A stretch of 64,000 nucleotides of DNA from contig CAYWWV010000003.1 in the NCBI GenBank assembly GCA_964462185.1, positions 19,636-83,635 on the forward strand, written 5' to 3'. Under the pieces are notes generated by a model. It had not been told where the DNA came from. It searched no databases and was given only the letters and a program-made list of their open reading frames with translations. Position 1 is the first letter of the stretch, and the number at the start of each line of letters is the position of its first letter. Positions 52,622 to 60,198 of the stretch are shown piece by piece. Origin of the DNA: RBG-16-57-9 sp964462185 (GTDB taxonomy: Archaea; Thermoproteota; Bathyarchaeia; TCS64). A program made the translations under genes and the position numbers.

Positions 52622-53464
52622 CTACACCCCAGAGGCCGCGGAGGCCGCCCGCACCGTATTCCTCAGCAACATCGCTATTAGCATGGGACCCGTGCCCCCT
52701 GGGACAGGGGTGTAGGCCGACGCCTTCTCGTAGGCCGAGGGGTCCACATCGCCGAAAACCTTGCTTCCCTCGTAGTTGTTGCCGTTGTCGATGAGGATGA
52801 CGCCTTCCTTCACCATATCCGCGGTTATGAAGTGCTTTTTCTGTATCTCGACACTTATGACGTCGGCGGTTTTAGCCAGCTCGGGGATGTGGGGGCAGTT
52901 GGGCCCAGCGGTGGTCACGTTAAGCCTCTTGTTCATCAAGTAAGCCGCCAGGGGCTTGCTGAGGAAGTTGGAGTCGCCCACCACCAGCCAGTGCTTGTAC
53001 TCCATCTCCAACCCGTACCTCTTGAAGAGCTCGGCGATGGCCTCCACTCCGGCCGGGGGATAACACTCCTCCCCCATGAGGAGCCTCCCCAGGGTGTTGG
53101 GGCTTAGCCCGTCCACGTCCTTCTCCGGGGCTATGGTGTTCACCGCCTTCAACTCGTCCAAGCCCTCGGCTAGGGGGAGCTGGACCATGATGCCGTGGAT
53201 CTTGGGGTCCTGGTTGAGCCTCTGGATGAGTGCCCCCAGCTCCTCGTCGGTGGTCTCCTCCAAGTGGTGGAACTCGGTGTATATCCCGATGGACTCGGCC
53301 CTCTTCTTCTTGAGCCTCACATATCGGGCGCTGTATTTGTCGGTGCCCGTGAGTACCAGGGCCAGCCCCGGAGTCACACCCCTCTCGGAAAGGGCCTCCA
53401 CCTGGGCCCCCAGCTCCTCCATAACCTTCCCAGTGGTGGCCTTGCCATCCAAAACCACTGGCAT
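52622..53464 (-). CDS. folD: Methylene-THF dehydrogenase/methenyl-THF cyclohydrolase FolD
   Basis: 280-residue bifunctional FolD, interconverting methylene-THF, methenyl-THF and 10-formyl-THF. Catalytic YVRLKKKRAESIGI (Tyr and Lys), MVQLPL, DVDGLSPNTLG, the nucleotide loop VGDSNFLSKPLAAYL (normally GRSxxVGxP), and PGGTGPMLIAMLL. It directly follows fhs (1 base apart), making a THF-linked C1 pair with Fhs. THF enzymes are patchily distributed in archaea. Confidence 0.95.
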   Translation of the reverse strand: MPVVLDGKATTGKVMEELGAQVEALSERGVTPGLALVLTGTDKYSARYVRLKKKRAESIGIYTEFHHLEETTDEELGALIQRLNQDPKIHGIMVQLPLAEGLDELKAVNTIAPEKDVDGLSPNTLGRLLMGEECYPPAGVEAIAELFKRYGLEMEYKHWLVVGDSNFLSKPLAAYLMNKRLNVTTAGPNCPHIPELAKTADVISVEIQKKHFITADMVKEGVILIDNGNNYEGSKVFGDVDPSAYEKASAYTPVPGGTGPMLIAMLLRNTVRAASAASGV

Positions 53465-53465
53465 C

Positions 53466-55142
53466 CTAACTCAACCCCTTGATTACCCCGTTCTCGTCTA
53501 TGTCCATGTCCATGGCGGCGGGTTTACTGGGGTGGGCGGGCATGGTGTTGATGTCGCCGCAGTAGGCCACTATGAAGCCCGCGCCTGTGCTGGGCTTGAG
53601 CCGGACTATTGGGAGGACGTATCCCTCGGGGGGCATCCCCTGGATCCTGGGGTTGTCGGTGAGGCTGAGGGGGGTCTTGGCCATGCATATGGGCATCTTG
53701 TCGAAGCCCAGCTTCTCTATGCGCCTCAAGTCCTTCCTGGCTTGGGGGGAGAGCTCTATGTCGGCCACCTTATACATCTGGGTGGCTATGGTCCGGATCT
53801 TCTCCTCCACCGGGTCCTCCAGGTCGTAGAGGAAGTGGAAATCGCTGGGCTTCTCAGCCTCCTCCAGGACCAGCTTGGCCAGCTCTATGCCCCCTTCACC
53901 GCCTTTGAGGACGGTGTCGGTGAAGGCCGCTGGCACCCCCTGCTCCTTGGCCCAGTCCAGCACCACCTGGATCTCCTCTGGGGAGTCGGTGGCGAAGTGG
54001 TTCATGCACACCACGGGGCGGAGGCCGAACCTGCGGACGTTGTCCACCTCGTTGGCCAGTATGGGCAGGCCTTCCCTCACCTTCTCGGGGTTGGGCTCCT
54101 TGAGGTCTCGGTACTTGACGCCTGCGTGGCGTTTGAGGGCTTTGATGGTGGCCACCACCACCACCACGCTGGGTTTGAGGTCTCCCGCCCTGGCCGCGAT
54201 GTCCATGAACTTCTCCATGCCCAGGTTGGCGCCGAAGCCGGGCTCCACCACCACGTAGTCTGCTAGTTTGAGGGCTGTTTTGATGGCGGCTAGGCTTGGG
54301 CAGCCGTGGGCGATGTTGGCGAAGGGGCCGCCGTGGATGATGGCGGGGGTGTTCTCCAGGGTCTGGACCAGGTTGGGCTTAACGGCGTCCTTCATCAAAA
54401 TAGCCATGGCGCCGATGCCGCCGATGTCCTTGGCCTTCACGGGCTCCCCCTTCTTGTTGTAGGCCACGGTGATCTCCCCCATGCGCCTCTTGCACTCCAT
54501 CAAGTCGCTGCTCAGGGCGTGGATGGCCGCGATCTCGGAGGCCGTGGTGATCTCGAAGCCCGTCTCGTAGGGCACCCCCCCGTTCTCGTCGCCTAGTCCC
54601 ACCACTATGTTCCTGAGGAACCTGGACTCGATGTCCAAGACCCTCTTCCACATGATGTTCTTGATGTCGATGTCCAGCTGGTTGCCCCTGAAGATGTGGT
54701 TCTCCATCAAGCTGGTGAGGAGATCGTGGGCGCAGGTGATGGCGTGGAGGTCACCGGTGAAGTGGATGTTGATGTCCTCCATGGGGAGGACCTGGGCGTA
54801 TCCGCCTCCCGCGGCCCCGCCCTTGATGCCGAACACGGGTCCCAGGCTGGGCTGCCTCAGGACCACGATGTTCTTCTTCCCGAGCTTCCCCAGGGCCTGG
54901 GCCAATCCCACCGACATGGTGGTCTTGCCCTCCCCCGACTTGGTGGGGGTGACCGCCGTGACCACTATGAGCTTCCCATCGGGCTTGTCCCGTCTCTCAC
55001 GGTATACATGGGGCTTTATCTTGGCCTTATACTTGCCATACAGCTCTATGTCGTCCTCGCCCAGCCCCAGGCTGGCCGCAATCTCAGTAATAGGCTTGAG
55101 CTTGGCGCTCTGAGCTATCTCAATATCCGGAGGAATAGCCAT
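53466..55142 (-). CDS. fhs: Formate-tetrahydrofolate ligase
   Basis: 558-residue Fhs making 10-formyl-THF from formate, THF and ATP. Signatures: VTAVTPTKSGEGKTTMSVGL (P-loop), LRQPSLGPVFGIKGGAAGGGYAQVLPMEDINIHFTGD-type region, and later GFIVAYCGDINTMPAHPSKPAA. Full length. A TATA element (attaaag on plus; 55172-55179) lies about 33 bases upstream of the ATG. First gene of the fhs-folD operon. Confidence 0.96.
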   Translation of the reverse strand: MAIPPDIEIAQSAKLKPITEIAASLGLGEDDIELYGKYKAKIKPHVYRERRDKPDGKLIVVTAVTPTKSGEGKTTMSVGLAQALGKLGKKNIVVLRQPSLGPVFGIKGGAAGGGYAQVLPMEDINIHFTGDLHAITCAHDLLTSLMENHIFRGNQLDIDIKNIMWKRVLDIESRFLRNIVVGLGDENGGVPYETGFEITTASEIAAIHALSSDLMECKRRMGEITVAYNKKGEPVKAKDIGGIGAMAILMKDAVKPNLVQTLENTPAIIHGGPFANIAHGCPSLAAIKTALKLADYVVVEPGFGANLGMEKFMDIAARAGDLKPSVVVVVATIKALKRHAGVKYRDLKEPNPEKVREGLPILANEVDNVRRFGLRPVVCMNHFATDSPEEIQVVLDWAKEQGVPAAFTDTVLKGGEGGIELAKLVLEEAEKPSDFHFLYDLEDPVEEKIRTIATQMYKVADIELSPQARKDLRRIEKLGFDKMPICMAKTPLSLTDNPRIQGMPPEGYVLPIVRLKPSTGAGFIVAYCGDINTMPAHPSKPAAMDMDIDENGVIKGLS

Positions 55143-55187
55143 CTCGATTCGTCTATTAGTTGTAGGTCCTAGATTAAAGGTTGTTGA

Positions 55188-55199
55188 AGAAAAAGGGGG
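55188..55199 (-). terminator. T-rich tract downstream of the AbgB-like gene
   Basis: On the minus strand ccccccttttt-cttc follows the stop at 55206 within ten bases, a G/C tract then T tract. A plausible archaeal terminator separating the AbgB-like gene from fhs. Confidence 0.4.
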
Positions 55200-55205
55200 G
55201 AGGGT

Positions 55206-56816
55206 TTATAGGCCTTCGTGGAGCACCTTGTACTCCTTCTCTGGGCCGGGCTTGGTGAGGCTCCACTCGTAGCCCCGTACGGTGGTGATGTACTCGGGCC
55301 AGGGCAGGTCTATGGGGGGGTAGAAGTCCTTGGGCAGCAGGGGGGGCACCCACTTGGAACCCCCTACGCCTCCACCCGTCCTCTCCTCGAACTCCTTCTT
55401 TGCCTGGGCCAGCTCCTCGGGGTGGGTAAGCAGGTCTATAATGGTGGATCCCAGGGTCTTGGCTGCCACCACCATCCCCGGATCCACGCAGGGGGAGTAG
55501 CCGTTCAGCGCCCACCTCGCCCAGCTGGGCAGGGGTTTATTGGGGTCGGGGTTCCTCAGGACTGCGTTGGCCACGTTGAGCCGTGTGGAGGGGGCCGTCC
55601 ACTGGTAGTCCACGTAGTCGTCGCTGCCCTGGTGGGTGACCCACTGGGGGAACTGGTGCCTGATGTCTTTGTCGATGTAGTCTATGGGGGCGATGGTTTG
55701 GCAGGCCTCGGTGAAGGGGTCCTCCATGGGCTCGAAGCCCAGGTTCTCCTGGAGCTTGCGGCCGAACTCCCTCGCCTCCTCCGAGAAGACTGGGGGGCCC
55801 ACCATCTCCAGGTTGCGGTATAGGACCTCCGAAAGCCTCTTGTTGCTCAAGCCTGTCCGGGTTCGGGCTATGATGCGCTTGGTGACCCTGGTCCCCGTGA
55901 TCTGGGCCACCCCCTTGGCCGTGTTGTCCAGCACCCTGGATATCTGCTCCTGCATCTCCAGGAGAGGAGCCCTGTGGGCGTACTGGATCTGGGCTATCCT
56001 GGGGGGAAGGTTGTCGCTGGTGGCCTGCCCGCCAACCATGATGTACTCGTTGAGGGTCCAGTAAGCCGTGTAGGGCAGCATGGCGTCCTCCACATACTTG
56101 GTGGCGGTGTACATGAGGCAGACGGCGTCCAGGGAGGCGGGTATCCTGCCTCCGGCGTGGCCCAGAATCTTGAAGGGGACGTCCCGGGGCCTATACCAGT
56201 TCTCCGGGTGGACCGTCTCGAAGGTGTAGAGGGTGTTCCAGTAGCTCCCCGCGTTGATCTCGTATCTGACAGCGTTGTAGCCGGCGGGGTGGTAGGGGAG
56301 GCTGGCGTCGAAGTCGTCGAAGTAGCCCTTGGCGGCGTGGACGGGCTTGGAGCCGCAGACCTTCTCGGCGGGCTCCCCGAAGAACTTGAGGGTCCCCTTC
56401 AACCCGTGTTTCTCCATGGCGTGTTTGGCGGCCAGGAAGCCGAAGAGGGAGCCGGTGCCCAGGGCGCTGTGGGGGTCGGTGTGGCCGGCTGCGTAGGGGT
56501 GTAGGCTTTCGTCTCTGGGCTTGCGGTAGGGCACGGGGGCCTGGCTGCACCCTGGGACGGCGTCGTACTCGGCGAAGCCCCCTATTACGGGCTTCCCCTC
56601 CCCCCAGACGGCGCAGAAGGCTGTGGGCATCCCCCCGCTCCCCTCCTCCACCGTCCAGCCGTCCTCTCGGAGCAGCTTCACATAGGCGGCAGAGGACTTG
56701 TATTCCCGGAAGGCGGGCTCGGCGTAGTTCCAAATCTCCCTGTGGAAGCTGGAGAGCCAGTCCCTGTTGGCGTCCACCCAGTCAAGGACTGTCTGCTTTT
56801 CCTTTTGTATGCTCAT
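55206..56816 (-). CDS. AbgB-like M20D family amidohydrolase
   Basis: 536-residue M20 peptidase-family amidohydrolase resembling p-aminobenzoyl-glutamate hydrolase subunit B: HREIWNYAEPAFREYKSS at the N-terminus, IGGFAEYDAVPGCSQAPVPYR, AAGHTDPHSALGTGSL, KFFGEPAEK, and a late GSDDYVDYQWTAPST. Length slightly exceeds typical AbgB (about 480). The activity could be on folate breakdown products, an attractive idea beside folate genes, but relatives also hydrolyse other N-acyl amino acids. TATA-like element (aattaaag on minus, 56850-56857). Confidence 0.85.
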   Translation of the reverse strand: MSIQKEKQTVLDWVDANRDWLSSFHREIWNYAEPAFREYKSSAAYVKLLREDGWTVEEGSGGMPTAFCAVWGEGKPVIGGFAEYDAVPGCSQAPVPYRKPRDESLHPYAAGHTDPHSALGTGSLFGFLAAKHAMEKHGLKGTLKFFGEPAEKVCGSKPVHAAKGYFDDFDASLPYHPAGYNAVRYEINAGSYWNTLYTFETVHPENWYRPRDVPFKILGHAGGRIPASLDAVCLMYTATKYVEDAMLPYTAYWTLNEYIMVGGQATSDNLPPRIAQIQYAHRAPLLEMQEQISRVLDNTAKGVAQITGTRVTKRIIARTRTGLSNKRLSEVLYRNLEMVGPPVFSEEAREFGRKLQENLGFEPMEDPFTEACQTIAPIDYIDKDIRHQFPQWVTHQGSDDYVDYQWTAPSTRLNVANAVLRNPDPNKPLPSWARWALNGYSPCVDPGMVVAAKTLGSTIIDLLTHPEELAQAKKEFEERTGGGVGGSKWVPPLLPKDFYPPIDLPWPEYITTVRGYEWSLTKPGPEKEYKVLHEGL

Positions 56817-56917
56817 GGTTTCACCTGGGGAGAATGGGTCGGGTAATTACTTTAATTATCCCATAGAGACACCCAAAGTTTATCCGGTCACCAGCAGAGT
56901 ATTCAAGCGGTGTCCAA

Positions 56918-57745
56918 ATGGTAACGGTTACATTCGTCAAGGTGGGCGTGATTGGAACCACCGTTTTGATCGAGGACCTGTTGGACGAGCGAAGCTCCCG
57001 TAGAGACTTGAAGATGTGGGTGGTCAGCTGCGGCGTCAGCATGGATGAGGCCGACGCCGAGGCAGCGGCCCGCACGGCGGCGGGCATAGAGTCCGACCTC
57101 TACGTGGTGGTCAGCCCTAATGCGGCCCTCCCAGGCCCCAAGAAGGCCCGTGAGACGTTGAAGGAGACGGGTAAGCCCATTATCTGCATCAGCGATGAGC
57201 CCAGCCGGAAGGCTATGCGGAAGCTGCCGGAGGAGGGTTACGGGTATATCGTGGTGGGGGGAGACCCCATGATAGGGGCTGTCACCAGCTTCCTGGACCC
57301 TGTTGAGATGGCCATTTTTAACGGGGACGTCTTGAAGGTCTTGGCCGTCACCGGGGTGTTGAGGCTGGTGCAGCGGGAGCTGGACAGGGTTCTGGATGAG
57401 ATCAAGGCGGGGGAGAAGCCCAGGCTGCCCCAGCTGGTCATAGACAAGAAGACAGCCCTGGCACACAGCGAGCTCCAGAACCCATACGCCTACGGGAAGG
57501 CTATGGCGGCCTTCGAGATGGCCCGCAAGGTGGCCAGCCTCACCAGCGAGGGCGTCTACAAGACCGAGGACCGCACCGAGACCATCCAGATCGTGACCGC
57601 CGCCCACGAGTTGATCCGCCAGGCAGCCCACCTCTGCGACGAGGCCAGGGAGATAGAGAAGGCCAACGACTCGGTGTTCCGAGAAGTCCACTACAAGAGC
57701 GGGGCCCGCAAATCCAAGAAAGGGCTACACGACAAGTACCATTAG
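56918..57745 (+). CDS. mtd: F420-dependent methylene-tetrahydromethanopterin dehydrogenase
   Basis: 275-residue Mtd, reversibly oxidising methylene-H4MPT with coenzyme F420. Characteristic segments: FVKVGVIGTTVLIEDLLDERSSRRDLKMWVVSCGVSM, VVVSPNAALPGPKKARETL, ICISDEPSRKAMR, YIVVGGDPMIGA and EFLDPVEMAIFNGDVLKVLAVTGVLR-like core. Length matches methanogen and Archaeoglobus Mtd. It is divergent from the AbgB-like gene and 1.8 kb from fhs, giving two C1 carriers in one locus. A TATA element (agtttatcc, 56877-56885) lies upstream. Confidence 0.95.
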   Translation: MVTVTFVKVGVIGTTVLIEDLLDERSSRRDLKMWVVSCGVSMDEADAEAAARTAAGIESDLYVVVSPNAALPGPKKARETLKETGKPIICISDEPSRKAMRKLPEEGYGYIVVGGDPMIGAVTSFLDPVEMAIFNGDVLKVLAVTGVLRLVQRELDRVLDEIKAGEKPRLPQLVIDKKTALAHSELQNPYAYGKAMAAFEMARKVASLTSEGVYKTEDRTETIQIVTAAHELIRQAAHLCDEAREIEKANDSVFREVHYKSGARKSKKGLHDKYH

Positions 57746-57750
57746 CGCCC

Positions 57751-58218
57751 CTACCGGTGCCTGGCCCGGCCCCGCCTCACCTTCACCGCAACCCCCCTCT
57801 GGAAGACCTCCATCTCCCCAGAGGAGAGAAGAGCCTTCCCCACAGCGATGACCTTGCCATCGGGTGCTTTCACCACCACCTCGTCGCCTGGGCGCACATC
57901 GGGGCCGGCCTCCACCACGTGTTTGGCAAACAGGGTCTTCCCCTCCTCCACAAACTCCACGGCCTCCTCGGAGGCCACCACATAGCATGCGAGGCCTGGG
58001 AGGTTGGCCAGTCGAGTAGCCCCGGCGATGGTGAGGGTGAGGAGGCCGTCGTTGGGACGGTAGCTTGCCACCAACTCCCCTTGGTGGTATATGTGGCGGG
58101 GGCGCCCCGTTTTCTTGCTTCTCTCCAGGGTTGAGCCCTGGGGTATGAGTAGTTCCCCGGCTCCCCGTCCAAACTGGTAGTCGGCCACCACCCTCAACCG
58201 GGCAAGCTCCTCCTCCAT
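57751..58218 (-). CDS. PUA-domain protein, C-terminal module of a split archaeosine TGT/ArcS-type protein
   Basis: 155-residue protein matching the C2 and PUA (C3) domains of archaeal tRNA-guanine transglycosylase or ArcS: RVVADYQFGRGAGELLI, then RSKKTGRPRHIYHQGELVASYRPNDGLLTLTIAGATRL, and the PUA part ... EGKTLFAKHVVEAGPDVRPGDEVVVKAPDGKVIAVGKALLSSGEM. No catalytic domain is attached. A tgt gene with the catalytic and C1 parts but no PUA lies 2 kb away, so this is probably its RNA-binding half. Convergent with mtd (5 bases), and divergent from mbf1. Confidence 0.85.
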   Translation of the reverse strand: MEEELARLRVVADYQFGRGAGELLIPQGSTLERSKKTGRPRHIYHQGELVASYRPNDGLLTLTIAGATRLANLPGLACYVVASEEAVEFVEEGKTLFAKHVVEAGPDVRPGDEVVVKAPDGKVIAVGKALLSSGEMEVFQRGVAVKVRRGRARHR

Positions 58219-58239
58219 GGTCGGGTTTTAGGCGTTGAT

Positions 58240-58249
58240 GATTTATAAG
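58240..58249. promoter_or_regulatory. Symmetric TATA element between the PUA gene and mbf1
   Basis: gatttataag on plus, cttataaatc on minus. It is about 27 bases from the minus-strand ATG (58218) and 35 bases from the plus-strand ATG (58280), 29 from an alternative TTG (58274). Confidence 0.5.
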
Positions 58250-58279
58250 ACGATGCCCTTTCAGATTTGAGGCTTGCAT

Positions 58280-58780
58280 ATGAGATGCGAGGTTTGCGGG
58301 AGGGAGATCAGGGGAGAGCCCTTCTACCGGGTGATAGAGGGGGGGAGGCTGGTGGTGTGTGGTATTTGCGCCAAGTTCAGCAAGGAGGAGTGGGACCCTA
58401 AGACCCCTGTGAGCAGGAGGAGACAGACCCGTCGAAGGTCGGCCCAGCCCAGCCCCCGGCGCAGGAGCGATGTGGAGGCGGCGGAGAGCCTGGAGTTGGT
58501 GGAGGACTACGGGATGATCATTAAGAAGGCCAGGCAGGCCAAGGGGTGGACGGTGGAGGACTTTGCCCGGCGGATCAACGAGAAGGAGTCGGTGGTGAAG
58601 AAGCTGGAGAAGGAGGATTTGAACCCCCCACTGGACCTGGTTCGAAAGCTGCAGAGGGAGCTGGGAGTGAACCTGCTGGTGGAGGCCGAGGACGGTGGAG
58701 CACCCCTCATAGGCAAGCCCCTGGGACCCAGGACCCTGGGGGACCTGATTAAGATCAAGGACCCGGATAAAGAGGAGTAG
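58280..58780 (+). CDS. mbf1: Multiprotein bridging factor 1 (aMBF1)
   Basis: 166-residue aMBF1. N-terminal zinc ribbon CEVCGREI ... VCGICAKF, a basic linker rich in Arg, then a Cro/C1-type HTH (about residues 78-135: DYGMIIKKARQAKGWTVEDFARRINEKESVVKKLEKEDLNPPLDLVRKLQRELGVNL). It is associated with transcription and with ribosomes in archaea. The ATG at 58280 matches the expected start; a TTG two codons earlier is possible. The kinase gene follows immediately. Confidence 0.93.
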   Translation: MRCEVCGREIRGEPFYRVIEGGRLVVCGICAKFSKEEWDPKTPVSRRRQTRRRSAQPSPRRRSDVEAAESLELVEDYGMIIKKARQAKGWTVEDFARRINEKESVVKKLEKEDLNPPLDLVRKLQRELGVNLLVEAEDGGAPLIGKPLGPRTLGDLIKIKDPDKEE

Positions 58781-58782
58781 CC

Positions 58783-59352
58783 ATAACCCACCCCATACAC
58801 ATAACTGGAACCCCTGGAACGGGGAAGACCACCCTGGCGAAGGCCCTCCAAAAAACCTATGGGTGGAAGCATGTGGAGCTAACCCAGTTCTGCGTGGAGA
58901 GAGGCCTCACCCAGGGGTGGGACGAGGAGAGGGAGAGCTGGGTGGTGGACCTGGAGGCCCTTAAGGGGGAGCTGGCTAAGCTGGAAGGGGGGGTTTTAGT
59001 GGTGGACGGCCATCTAAGCCACCTGGTGGCTCCCCCGGGGAGCCTGGTGGTGGTTCTCAGGAGGGCGCCTTGGAGGCTCTTCCAGGAGTTGACGGAGAGG
59101 GAGTACCCACCTGAGAAGGTTTGGGAGAATGTGGAGGCCGAGATGGTGGGGGTGGTATTGGAGGAGGCGCGCCAGGTAAAAGCCGTAAAAGTCCACGAGG
59201 TGGACACCACACCCATAACTCCGCAGGAGGCGGCCCAAGAGGTGGCCCGGGTGTACCGGGGTGAGACCCCACCCCAAGCGAGACGGGTGGACTGGCTCAC
59301 ACACCCTGAAACCCTACGACTATTGGTGAGAAGGCCGTGTACCTTGTCGTAA
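58783..59352 (+). CDS. Adenylate kinase AK6/Fap7-like, without a standard start codon
   Basis: About 189 residues. P-loop ITGTPGTGKTTLAKAL (codons from 58801), then EREYPPEKVWENVEAEM as in archaeal/eukaryotic AK6 (Fap7/hCINAP), a nucleotide monophosphate kinase tied to small-subunit assembly. The frame is open from 58771, after a TAA at 58768, but contains no ATG, GTG or TTG before the P-loop; candidates are ATA codons at 58783 and 58795. An internal GTG at 58873 would delete the P-loop. Either an ATA start or a sequence error. The coordinate is an estimate. Confidence 0.75.
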   Translation: MTHPIHITGTPGTGKTTLAKALQKTYGWKHVELTQFCVERGLTQGWDEERESWVVDLEALKGELAKLEGGVLVVDGHLSHLVAPPGSLVVVLRRAPWRLFQELTEREYPPEKVWENVEAEMVGVVLEEARQVKAVKVHEVDTTPITPQEAAQEVARVYRGETPPQARRVDWLTHPETLRLLVRRPCTLS

Positions 59353-59576
59353 GATGCCCAAGCTGCGGGCGGCTAATGATGGCCAACACCATGAGCCGCA
59401 CCAAGTCTTGTCCCCACTGTGGCCACAGGGCTAGGACCAACCAGGTGGCGGTCTTGTACAGAGCAAGGACTGCCCAGGAGGCCCTAGCCGCCATCCAACA
59501 CCTCAAAGAGAGGGAGCAGGGTGGGGGTGAGGCCACCTTCAAGCGTTTCAGGCCCAGCCGCTCCAAGGGTCTTTGA
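59337..59576 (+). CDS. DUF1922-like zinc-ribbon protein
   Basis: 79-residue protein with ribbon CPSCGRLM ... KSCPHCG and a helical C-terminus (ARTAQEALAAIQHLKE). It fits the small archaeal DUF1922 family, whose function is unknown. The GTG at 59337 overlaps the kinase end by 16 bases, so the mbf1-kinase-DUF1922 genes form one transcript. Confidence 0.7.
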   Translation: MYLVVRCPSCGRLMMANTMSRTKSCPHCGHRARTNQVAVLYRARTAQEALAAIQHLKEREQGGGEATFKRFRPSRSKGL

Positions 59577-59615
59577 TTTTTATATGGGTATAGCGTGTTA
59601 CTAGGGCAGATATAT

Positions 59616-60038
59616 ATGGCTGCTATTACTGGTAGAAGGTTCTTCGAGGAGTTGGGGCTCATGGTGGGTAAACCCGTGGTGGTCGAGGACAAGGCGGGCA
59701 ACACCTATGAGGGCACTCTCCTGGGCTTCGACTCCCAGAGCCTCAGCATCGCCCTTGGCGACGTCAAAGGGCCTCGGGGAACCCTATACCACAGGATTTT
59801 CATTGCCGGCGGAAATGTTGCCAAGATCATGGCCATGGAGAGGCCCTTCGACATGGAGGGCTTGAAGGAGAGGCTTGAACGGGTGTTTCCCAACATGGTC
59901 CAATACATACCCGAGGCAGGCGTCATCGTGGTGATGAACAAGATCAGGGTGAATGAGAAGGGTGTGATAGAGGGCACAGGGCCCGCTGCTTCTCGGGTCC
60001 AGGACATCTACAACAAGTTCATCCAGGAGGCCGGCTAA
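59616..60038 (+). CDS. Lsm/Sm-like archaeal protein with C-terminal extension
   Basis: 140-residue Sm-fold protein: Sm1 part GKPVVVEDKAGNTYEGTLLGFD and Sm2-like IFIAGGNVAKIM, followed by a C-terminal domain (about residues 80-140) as in SmAP3-type proteins. Forms RNA-binding rings. The ATG at 59616 lies about 34 bases after a TATA element (ttttatat, 59578-59585); an ORF start at 59595 would be too close to it. Confidence 0.82.
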   Translation: MAAITGRRFFEELGLMVGKPVVVEDKAGNTYEGTLLGFDSQSLSIALGDVKGPRGTLYHRIFIAGGNVAKIMAMERPFDMEGLKERLERVFPNMVQYIPEAGVIVVMNKIRVNEKGVIEGTGPAASRVQDIYNKFIQEAG

Positions 60039-60077
60039 ACCCCCTATTATTTATGGTTCACACTTCCTCGGCTACGG

Positions 60078-60177
60078 NNNNNNNNNNNNNNNNNNNNNNN
60101 NNNNNNNNNNNNNNNNNNNNNNNNNNNNNNNNNNNNNNNNNNNNNNNNNNNNNNNNNNNNNNNNNNNNNNNNNNNNN
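60078..60177. other. Assembly gap (100 N) between the Lsm gene and tgt
   Basis: Placeholder gap of unknown length. A TATA-like element (attattta, 60047-60054) just before it could drive a small gene hidden in the gap or the tgt transcript. Confidence 0.95.
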
Positions 60178-60198
60178 AGGCCCGCCAAAACTTGGCCC

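Noticed and set aside
53076..54266. 396-codon ORF on plus strand across folD and fhs
   Set aside because: Antisense to two firmly identified genes and without domain signature.
58873..59352. GTG at 58873 as the adenylate kinase start
   Set aside because: It would remove the complete P-loop (TGTPGTGKTT), which is in frame immediately upstream.
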